Shown: positions 53,876 through 61,022 of the stretch, in pieces | Layout: each line of letters opens with the position of its first letter | Numbering within the stretch: position 1 is the first letter of the stretch | NCBI GenBank assembly: GCA_015709615.1 | Contig: CP054179.1 | Coordinates: 1,798,001-1,862,000 of the forward strand | Reading direction: 5' to 3' | DNA length: 64,000 nt | DNA from: Gammaproteobacteria bacterium | Lineage (GTDB): Bacteria > Pseudomonadota > Gammaproteobacteria > Burkholderiales > Nitrosomonadaceae | Notes under the pieces: generated by a model | Databases searched by the model: none | The model's input: only the letters and a program-made list of their open reading frames with translations | Told to the model about the DNA's origin: nothing | Made by a program: the position numbers and the translations under genes

Positions 53876-55774
53876 ATGAATCATCATTCGGATTTTGATA
53901 TTATCGTGGTTGGCGGCGGTCATGCCGGGACGGAAGCAGCACTGGCGGCGGCGCGTATGGGGTGTCAAACGTTATTGCTGACGCACAACATCGAAACCAT
54001 CGGACAGATGTCGTGTAATCCGTCGATTGGTGGTATCGGTAAAAGTCATTTGGTGAAGGAAATCGACGCATTGGGTGGTGCGATGGGTATGGCGGCGGAT
54101 GAGGCCGGGATTCAGTTTCGCGTGTTGAATTCGAGTAAAGGTCCGGCGGTGCGGGCGACGCGCGCGCAGGCCGACCGGGTGTTATACAAGCAAGCGATTC
54201 GCAGCCGCGTCGAGAATCAGCCGAATTTGCGGGTGATGCAGCAGGCGGTCGACGATTTGATCGTCGAGCAGGATCGCGTGGTTGGCGTGGTAACGCAGTT
54301 GCAACTGAAGATACGCGCGCGCGCGGTGATTCTGACGGTCGGCACGTTCCTGGCGGGATTAGCGCATATCGGCAAGACGCATTTCAAGGCTGGCCGTGCA
54401 GGTGATCCGCCGGCTTTAACGCTAGCACAACGCTTGCGCGACATGGAGTTTCCGGCAGGGCGGCTGAAAACCGGCACGCCGCCGCGCATCGACGGCCGCA
54501 GCATGGATTATTCCAAGTTGCTGGAACAGCCCGGCGACCAACCGGTGCCGTTTTTTTCGTTGATCGATAGCGGCATTCAACATCCACGCCAGATTTCGTG
54601 CTGGATCACGCATACCAATGCCGATACGCATGGCATCATCCGCGACGGCCTGGTCGATTCGCCGTTGTTTACCGGCAAGATCGAAGGCGTCGGGCCGCGT
54701 TATTGCCCGTCGATCGAGGACAAGGTGGTGCGGTTTTCCGAGCGCGCCTCGCATCAGATTTTCCTCGAGCCGGAAGGCTTGAACACGCATGAAATCTATC
54801 CGAACGGAATTTCGACCAGCTTGTCGTTCGATGTCCAGGTCAAACTGATTCATTCGATTGCCGGGCTGGAAAACGCGCATATCACGCGCCCCGGTTACGC
54901 CATCGAGTACGATTATTTCGATCCGCGCAATTTGAAGCGCTCGCTGGAAACCAAAACCATCGAGAATTTGTTTTTTGCCGGACAAATCAACGGCACCACC
55001 GGCTACGAAGAAGCCGCCGCGCAAGGATTGCTGGCGGGTATCAATGCCGCGCTGAAAATTCAGGAAAAAGAGGCTTGGTCGCCGCAGCGCCATGAAGCGT
55101 ATCTCGGCGTGCTGGTCGACGATCTAGTGACGTCCGGCGTGACCGAACCATATCGCATGTTCACCAGCCGCGCCGAATACCGCTTGCAATTGCGCGAGGA
55201 TAACGCCGACTTGCGCTTGACGGGGATCGGCAGAAAGCTGGGATTGATCGGCGATCAACGCTGGGCAGCTTTTTCTGAGAAACAAGAAGCGATTATCAAG
55301 GAGCAGCAGCGCCTCGATTCGATCCGCGTATTGCCCGCCACGTTGCCGGAACAAGATGCGATGCGCGTGCTCGGCAAAGGGATCGAGCGTGAATACACGC
55401 TGACCGAGTTATTGAAACGTCCCGATGTGACTTACGTATCGCTGATGACGTTGCCCGGCGCGGGCGAAGCGGTCACCAATGCGCAAGTCGCCGAGCAGGT
55501 GGAAATCCAGGCCAAATATCACGGCTATATCCAGCGTCAGCAGGAAGAAGTGGCGCGTCAGGCGCAATACGAACATACGCTGTTGCCGAAGGAGATCGAT
55601 TACCGCGCGGTGAAAGGCTTGTCGAACGAAGTTCAGCAGAAATTGAATTTGCACAAGCCGGAAACCGTCGGCCAAGCATCGCGCATTTCCGGTGTGACAC
55701 CGGCGGCGATTTCGTTATTACTGGTGCATTTGAAGCGCGGCTTTGCGCCGGACGGTAAACAACAGATCGCATGA
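53876..55774 (+). CDS. mnmG: tRNA uridine 5-carboxymethylaminomethyl modification enzyme MnmG
   Basis: FAD-dependent partner of MnmE that modifies wobble uridine 34 (632 residues; formerly GidA). The N-terminal FAD fold is IIVVGGGHAGTEAALAAARMG. The family motifs SCNPSIGGIGKSHLVKEIDALGG and NGTTGYEEAAAQGLLAGINAA are intact, with RCASP-like TSRAEYRLQLREDNADLRL toward the C-terminus. It heads the mnmG-rsmG-parA-parB operon; the stop overlaps the rsmG start by 4 bases. Confidence 0.97.
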   Translation: MNHHSDFDIIVVGGGHAGTEAALAAARMGCQTLLLTHNIETIGQMSCNPSIGGIGKSHLVKEIDALGGAMGMAADEAGIQFRVLNSSKGPAVRATRAQADRVLYKQAIRSRVENQPNLRVMQQAVDDLIVEQDRVVGVVTQLQLKIRARAVILTVGTFLAGLAHIGKTHFKAGRAGDPPALTLAQRLRDMEFPAGRLKTGTPPRIDGRSMDYSKLLEQPGDQPVPFFSLIDSGIQHPRQISCWITHTNADTHGIIRDGLVDSPLFTGKIEGVGPRYCPSIEDKVVRFSERASHQIFLEPEGLNTHEIYPNGISTSLSFDVQVKLIHSIAGLENAHITRPGYAIEYDYFDPRNLKRSLETKTIENLFFAGQINGTTGYEEAAAQGLLAGINAALKIQEKEAWSPQRHEAYLGVLVDDLVTSGVTEPYRMFTSRAEYRLQLREDNADLRLTGIGRKLGLIGDQRWAAFSEKQEAIIKEQQRLDSIRVLPATLPEQDAMRVLGKGIEREYTLTELLKRPDVTYVSLMTLPGAGEAVTNAQVAEQVEIQAKYHGYIQRQQEEVARQAQYEHTLLPKEIDYRAVKGLSNEVQQKLNLHKPETVGQASRISGVTPAAISLLLVHLKRGFAPDGKQQIA

Positions 55775-56415
55775 GCCTGCTGCCGCAGATCGAACAGTCT
55801 TTGCAGGCGCTGGATGTTCATTTTGATGTTGCAACCGGCCAGCTTGCGCAGCGTATCGAGCAATATTTATTGCTGATCGAGAAATGGAACAAGATTCATA
55901 ACTTGACCGCAATCCGCGATCCGCGCGCCATGCTGACGCAGCATGTGCTGGATAGTTTGGCGGTGTTGCCGCATATTCACGGCCCGCGCATCGTCGATGT
56001 CGGCACCGGTGCCGGGTTGCCGGGTATACCGATTGCGTTGGCGAGACCGGATTCGCAAATCATTTTGGTGGAAAGTAATCAGAAAAAAGCCGTTTTTTTG
56101 CAGCAAGTTAAAATCGAACTGGCATTACACAATGTGGAAATCAGGATGCAGCGCATCGAGGATGTCCGTTTGACCGGCACAGTCGATACCATCATCACGC
56201 GAGCGTTTTCCGAATTGGGTAAGTTTGTCGCGCTGACCCGTAATTTAACCGTGGAAAACGATGAGGATCGCCGTTGGGTGGCGATGAAGGCGAATTGCGC
56301 TGACAATGAACTGCGGCAGATCGTTGATCCCTTTTATCTCGAAACGATCATTCCGCTGGCCGTGCCCGGACTGGATGCGGCGCGGCAGCTGGTAATCATC
56401 AAACAACGGATTTGA
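55771..56415 (+). CDS. rsmG: 16S rRNA (guanine-527-N7) methyltransferase RsmG
   Basis: A 214-residue methyltransferase (formerly GidB) modifying G527 of 16S rRNA. WNKIHNLTAIRDPRAMLTQHVLDSLAV is the family N-terminal block. The SAM motif is IVDVGTGAGLPGIPIALARP, and TRAFSELGKFVALTR follows. It is translationally coupled to mnmG; parA starts 30 bases later. Confidence 0.96.
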   Translation: MSLLPQIEQSLQALDVHFDVATGQLAQRIEQYLLLIEKWNKIHNLTAIRDPRAMLTQHVLDSLAVLPHIHGPRIVDVGTGAGLPGIPIALARPDSQIILVESNQKKAVFLQQVKIELALHNVEIRMQRIEDVRLTGTVDTIITRAFSELGKFVALTRNLTVENDEDRRWVAMKANCADNELRQIVDPFYLETIIPLAVPGLDAARQLVIIKQRI

Positions 56416-56445
56416 TTCGGATTCAAGTATTCTGGAGTGCATGCG

Positions 56446-57213
56446 ATGACAAAAATTCTAGCGATTGCGAATCAAAAAGGCGGGGTCGGAAAAACCACCA
56501 CCAGCGTCAATCTGGCCGCCAGTCTGGCGGCGTCCGACATGGATGTGCTGCTGGTCGATCTCGATCCGCAAGCGAACGCCACGATGGGCAGCGGAACCGA
56601 CAAGCAGATTGCCCGCACCACGGTTTATCAGGTTCTGCTGGGCGAAGCGCCGCTACAGGCGGCGCGCGTTACCAGTACGCAAGGTAAATACGACTTGGTT
56701 CCCGCTAACCGCGATTTGGCTGGCGCTGAAGTGGAAATGGTCGGTTTCGATCGGCGCGAAGCGCGTCTCAGGGCGGCCTTGGAGCCGGTTCAGGATGAAT
56801 ACGATTATATTCTGATCGATTGTCCGCCAGCGTTGAACCTATTGACTTTGAACGGTTTGTGCGCGGCGCACGCGGTGATGATTCCGATGCAATGCGAATA
56901 TTACGCACTGGAGGGCTTAAGCGATCTGGTCAATACCATCAAGCGCGTACGCAGCTCGTTCAATCCAACGTTGCGCATCGAAGGATTGCTGCGCACTATG
57001 TTCGATCCGCGCAATATTCTGGCGCAGCAGGTTTCCGATCAATTGCAGAAGCATTTCGGCAATAAGGTCTACCGCACCGTGATTCCGCGCAATGTTCGCC
57101 TGGCCGAGGCGCCCGGCTTCGGGCTACCGGTTTTGTATCACGACGGACAGTCGAAAGGCGCGCAGGCGTACCTGGAACTGGCAAGGGAAATTTTGGCGGC
57201 CAGTCCGGCTTAA
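56446..57213 (+). CDS. parA: Chromosome partitioning ATPase ParA
   Basis: Walker-type ATPase that drives origin segregation with ParB-parS (255 residues). ATG 56446 is chosen over GTG 56437 because CTGGAG lies 8 bases before it. The deviant Walker A is QKGGVGKTTTSVNLAA; Walker A' LLVDLDPQANATMG and Walker B DYILIDCPPALNLLT follow. The short N-terminus places it with chromosomal Soj rather than plasmid ParA. parB follows 21 bases later. Confidence 0.95.
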   Translation: MTKILAIANQKGGVGKTTTSVNLAASLAASDMDVLLVDLDPQANATMGSGTDKQIARTTVYQVLLGEAPLQAARVTSTQGKYDLVPANRDLAGAEVEMVGFDRREARLRAALEPVQDEYDYILIDCPPALNLLTLNGLCAAHAVMIPMQCEYYALEGLSDLVNTIKRVRSSFNPTLRIEGLLRTMFDPRNILAQQVSDQLQKHFGNKVYRTVIPRNVRLAEAPGFGLPVLYHDGQSKGAQAYLELAREILAASPA

Positions 57214-57234
57214 TGAAAACGAGGAATCCTTAAC

Positions 57235-58074
57235 ATGACAAAACCAAGAGGTTTGGGGCGGGGATTGGACGCGCTGCTGGCAGGCAGCGGAGCGGATGAG
57301 ACTGGCGGAGATTCCTTGCAGAATCTGGCCATTACACAACTGCAGCCCGGCAAATATCAGCCGCGCACCAATATGGATCAAACGGCACTGGCGGAACTGG
57401 CGGAGTCGATCAAAGCGCAAGGCATTATGCAGCCGATTTTGGCGCGGCCTATCGATACCGATCGCTATGAGATCATCGCCGGTGAACGCCGCTGGCGCGC
57501 CGCGCAATTGGCCGGGTTAGCCGAAGTGCCAGTGCTGATCCGCAAAGTTCCCGATGAATCGGCGCTGGCCATGTCGCTGATCGAGAACATCCAGCGCGAA
57601 AACTTGAATCCGCTCGAAGAGGCGCTGGGAATTCAGCGTTTGATCAATGAGTTCGGCATGACACATCAGACCGCCGGAGAAGCGCTGGGCAATTCGCGCA
57701 GCACTATTTCCAATTTGTTGCGTTTGCTGAATCTGTCCGCGCCGGTGCAGGAATTGATGATGCAAGGTAAAATCGACATGGGGCACGGCCGCGCCCTGCT
57801 GCCGCTGGCGCCCACGCAGCAGATTAAAATCGCCAACGCGATTGTGCAAAAACAACTGTCGGTGCGCGAAACCGAAAAGCTGGTCAATCAAATCGAGCAT
57901 CCCCTGCCGAAAAAGGTGAAAAAACCCGACCGCGATTTGCTGCGGCTGCAGGAAGATGTTTCCGAGCGTTTGGGCGCGCAGGTGGCGATCAAACCGAAAA
58001 AGAACGGCCAGGGCAATATCGTGATTCACTATACCAGCTTGGATCAACTGGACGATATTCTCAGTAAATTTTGA
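57235..58074 (+). CDS. parB: Chromosome partitioning protein ParB
   Basis: CTP-dependent clamp that loads at parS and spreads (279 residues). It begins MTKPRGLGRGLDALLAG, the chromosomal ParB start. Box I with the CTP-binding motif is EIIAGERRWRAAQLAGL, and IENIQRENLNPLEEA precedes the helix-turn-helix that reads parS (about TAGEALGNSRSTISNLLRLL). The C-terminal dimer helix region ends DDILSKF. The likely target parS is at 53809. Confidence 0.95.
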   Translation: MTKPRGLGRGLDALLAGSGADETGGDSLQNLAITQLQPGKYQPRTNMDQTALAELAESIKAQGIMQPILARPIDTDRYEIIAGERRWRAAQLAGLAEVPVLIRKVPDESALAMSLIENIQRENLNPLEEALGIQRLINEFGMTHQTAGEALGNSRSTISNLLRLLNLSAPVQELMMQGKIDMGHGRALLPLAPTQQIKIANAIVQKQLSVRETEKLVNQIEHPLPKKVKKPDRDLLRLQEDVSERLGAQVAIKPKKNGQGNIVIHYTSLDQLDDILSKF

Positions 58075-58095
58075 AATGACCGAATAAGGAAAATT

Positions 58096-58278
58096 ATGGA
58101 CGCAAGACTGCTTGATATTCTGGTTTGCCCGTTGTGCAAAGGCCCGCTGATCTATAAAAAGGACGGCAAGGAATTGATTTGCAAGCCGGACCGGCTGGCA
58201 TTTCAGATCAAGGATGGCATCCCGGTGATGTTGGCGGACGAAGCCCGCCGCATTCCGGATGAAGTTGAAATTAAATAA
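58096..58278 (+). CDS. Trm112 family zinc-knuckle protein
   Basis: A 60-residue protein with the Trm112 pattern MDARLLDILVCPLCKGPL at the start and FQIKDGIPVMLADEAR near the end. Bacterial members have only one cysteine pair (CPLC) and an unsettled role, often lying beside lpxK/kdsB genes; here it follows parB by 21 bases. It could activate a methyltransferase by analogy with the eukaryotic protein. Confidence 0.9.
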   Translation: MDARLLDILVCPLCKGPLIYKKDGKELICKPDRLAFQIKDGIPVMLADEARRIPDEVEIK

Positions 58279-58292
58279 GGCCGCGCCGCACC

Positions 58293-59261
58293 ATGAATAC
58301 GTCTATGACGCTTGAGCCGCGCGTGGCGGCTATCCTGGGCGCGCTGGTGGCCGATGCCGCCGCACTGGGCTTGCATTGGCTGTACGATTCCGAGCGCATC
58401 GCCCAGATCGAGAAAACCAAAGGCCTGGTTTTTCTGCAACCGGATGCCAATGATTATGCCGGTGTCAGCGGTTATTTCGCGCACGGCAAGAAGCAAGCAG
58501 GCGACTCATCGGCTTATGGCGAGCTGTGTCATTTGATGCTGCGGCATATTGCGCGGCACGGCAAATTCTATCGCGTCGATTACCAAAGCGAATACCGCAG
58601 CTATTTCGGTCCCGGCGGCGGGTATCAAGGTTATATCGATTCGCCGATGCGGATAACCCTGCAAACACTGCTGCCGCTCAAACCGGAAGATTTTCCGCTG
58701 CAATCCGGCGCCGACGACGATCAGTTTGCCGCATTGGCGGCGTTGCCTGCCGTTGTGGCGGCTCATCATGAATCGCCTGACGCGCTGAATGCGAAAATCG
58801 AGCAAGTGGTGCGCTTGACCAATCATAACGATACCGCCGTTGCGGCGGCGCAGTATGCCGGATGCGTTTTGCTGGCGGTGTTGAACGGCCAGCCGATCCA
58901 GCAGGCATTGGCCGGTTCGCTCCCGTTCGCCGGTGAGAAATTAAAGCCGCTGCTGGAAGAAGCATTGCAAGTAAAAACGCTGGACTGCACCGCTGTCGCC
59001 AAGCGTTTCGGTAACGCCTGTCATGTGCCGGAAGGCTTGCCGGTGATCGCGCATATCGCCCAGCACGCACCCGATTACCACACGGCCATCGAAGAAAATA
59101 TCCGCATTGGCGGCGATAGCTGCGGGCGTTCGATCATGCTCGGCGCGATTATGGCGGCCAGCACCGCGCAACAAACTGGCGTGGGCGCTTCCATTCCGCT
59201 CGAGTGGGCGGGGCGTTGCCGCAAGCTGTTAGCTGCGGCGGATGGTTGCGCACGGCTTTGA
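58293..59261 (+). CDS. ADP-ribosylglycohydrolase family protein (DraG-like)
   Basis: A 322-residue all-helical protein. The ARH fold is recognised from ILGALVADAAALGLHWLYD (metal ligands of the first motif modified, Asp21 and Asp32 present), NHNDTAVAAAQYAGCVL, and the closing IRIGGDSCGRSIMLGAIMAA, where a GGDxD-type metal site has become GGDSC. The lost acid makes ADP-ribose hydrolysis uncertain; this crystallin-J1-like branch is poorly characterised. It starts 14 bases after the Trm112 gene and lies 247 bases before the TIR-STAND unit. Confidence 0.8.
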   Translation: MNTSMTLEPRVAAILGALVADAAALGLHWLYDSERIAQIEKTKGLVFLQPDANDYAGVSGYFAHGKKQAGDSSAYGELCHLMLRHIARHGKFYRVDYQSEYRSYFGPGGGYQGYIDSPMRITLQTLLPLKPEDFPLQSGADDDQFAALAALPAVVAAHHESPDALNAKIEQVVRLTNHNDTAVAAAQYAGCVLLAVLNGQPIQQALAGSLPFAGEKLKPLLEEALQVKTLDCTAVAKRFGNACHVPEGLPVIAHIAQHAPDYHTAIEENIRIGGDSCGRSIMLGAIMAASTAQQTGVGASIPLEWAGRCRKLLAAADGCARL

Positions 59262-59306
59262 CGTTACGTAATTTTGCAGGACAAGATTATTTTATGAACC
59301 CATTCA

Positions 59307-59454
59307 TAGGGAAACGCTGATAAATTCGGCGAGCGAGATGAAGCACGCCGTGCACGGCACAAGGCAACCGGGACATATCAACAAGTTAGGCGATGGAGCG
59401 GATGCCGCGCAACGAAGTGATTCGCTCGTGTAGTCGATTAATCGTGTTTCCATA
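59307..59454. repeat. 148-bp element with inverted ends (MITE-like)
   Basis: The left tip TAGGGAAACGCTGATAAA (59307-59324) is roughly complementary to the right tip TTAATCGTGTTTCCATA (59438-59454). The interior has no open frame. The same tip occurs alone at 1879-1896 and 50914-50931. It looks like a miniature non-autonomous element or the remains of a larger one; no clear target duplication is visible. Confidence 0.5.
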
Positions 59455-59507
59455 GAGGGCCGGAAAGAAAATACCCGGCCACTGTCATTTGATTCAGAGG
59501 AAGCGGT

Positions 59508-61022
59508 ATGGCGCGTTTTAGAAACGATCTTTTCATCAGCTACTCGCACATCGACAATCAGCCGATAAGGCCGGAAGATAAAGGCTGGATCAGCCGTTTT
59601 CATGCTTCGCTCGAAGCGCTCCTCAGCATGCGGCTGGGGCAGACGGCGAAAATCTGGCGCGACGATAAGCTGCAAGGAAACGACATATTTTCCGATGAAA
59701 TCATCCAGCAATTCGCCCACACCGCGGTATTTTTATCCATCCTGACACCGCGCTATCTCAAATCCGAATGGTGCACCCGCGAAGTCCGCGAGTTTTGCGA
59801 ACAGGCGAAGCAAAGCGGCGGGATCGTCATCGATAACAAAGCCCGTGTTTTCAAGATCATGAAAACGCCGGTGGATACCCAGGAATTTTTGCCGCCGGCG
59901 GTAAAAGATATTCTCGGCTATGAATTTTTCAGTTTTGAAGACGGCACGCCGCTCGAACTCGATCCGGCTTACGGCGATAAATTTGCTCAGGATTTCAATC
60001 GCAAGGTGGGGAAACTGGCGTGGGATATTTCGCAACTGCTGAAACAATTAACGGCCGATGCCGAGGCTGGCAATAAGGACACTGTTACGCCGACGGCGGC
60101 CAAACCGGCGGTCTATTTGGCGGAATGCAGCTACGACCGGAAAAATATCCGGGAAATTCTGGAAAGCGATTTGCGCTGTCATGGTTACACGGTATTGCCG
60201 GATCAGCAGTTGCCGCGCGATGAATCTGGTTATGTCGCGGCGGTCGAGGCGCAATTGGCGCGCAGCGAATTTTCCATTCATCTGATCGGGGAAAACTACG
60301 GTGCGGTGCCCGATGGACTGAGCCAGAAGTCCGTAGTCGTTCTGCAAAACGAGATTGCCGTCAATAAAAGTAAAAATAGCGCATTTCCCCGCATCATCTG
60401 GTTGCCCGAGGGAACTTCCTCCGCGCAGATATCGCAGCATTTGTTTATCGAGGCGCTGCACCAAGACGCCGAAGTGCAATACGGGGCCGATCTGATCACC
60501 GGTGATCTCGAAGCGCTGAAAGCGTCCATTCACGCCACGCTGAAGAAACTGGAGCAACCGGAGCCGGCGCTGCCTGAAGTGCAAGCCGATGCAGCCCATG
60601 CCACGCGGCTGATCTATCTGATCTGTAACGAGAAAGACCGCAAGGCGACGGTTCCCATCCGCAAATATTTGCGCGAGCGGGGTTGCGAAGTCTTTCTGCC
60701 GGCTTTCGAAGGGGACGCCACGGCGGTGCGCGAGGCGCACCGGCAACTCATGAGCAATTGCGATGCCGTCATTCTTTTTTACGGATCCGGGAGTGAAGCG
60801 TGGAAGCGCACCATCGATAGCGAACTGAAGAAAATGCCGGGCTACCGCACCGGCAAACCGCTGCTGGCGAGCTTTACTTATTTGGCCGAGCCCATCACGG
60901 TAGATAAAGAAGATCTCATCGATATGGAAGAACCGCATCTGATCAATGGCATGACCGGTTTTACGGAGGCGGAAATGGCGGCATTTCTGCAAGCCATGCA
61001 GCCGGGCGGAGCAAAGCCATGA
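59508..61022 (+). CDS. TIR-domain protein with two further TIR-like domains
   Basis: A 504-residue protein. Domain 1 (about 4-175) is a TIR domain: NDLFISYSHID, then LKSEWCTREV, where Glu92 lies at the position of the NADase glutamate. Domain 2 (about 203-345) begins PAVYLAECSYDRKNIREILE and has HLIGENYGAVPDG with LQNEIA. Domain 3 (about 368-500) begins RLIYLICNEKDRKATVPIRK and contains LPAFEGDATAVREAHRQL and AVILFYGSG. Both look like the TIR-like folds found beside STAND proteins and lack an obvious catalytic glutamate. GAGGAAG precedes the start. Its stop overlaps the STAND gene start (ATGA). A sensor-coupled NADase effector is the likely role (inference). Confidence 0.8.
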   Translation: MARFRNDLFISYSHIDNQPIRPEDKGWISRFHASLEALLSMRLGQTAKIWRDDKLQGNDIFSDEIIQQFAHTAVFLSILTPRYLKSEWCTREVREFCEQAKQSGGIVIDNKARVFKIMKTPVDTQEFLPPAVKDILGYEFFSFEDGTPLELDPAYGDKFAQDFNRKVGKLAWDISQLLKQLTADAEAGNKDTVTPTAAKPAVYLAECSYDRKNIREILESDLRCHGYTVLPDQQLPRDESGYVAAVEAQLARSEFSIHLIGENYGAVPDGLSQKSVVVLQNEIAVNKSKNSAFPRIIWLPEGTSSAQISQHLFIEALHQDAEVQYGADLITGDLEALKASIHATLKKLEQPEPALPEVQADAAHATRLIYLICNEKDRKATVPIRKYLRERGCEVFLPAFEGDATAVREAHRQLMSNCDAVILFYGSGSEAWKRTIDSELKKMPGYRTGKPLLASFTYLAEPITVDKEDLIDMEEPHLINGMTGFTEAEMAAFLQAMQPGGAKP

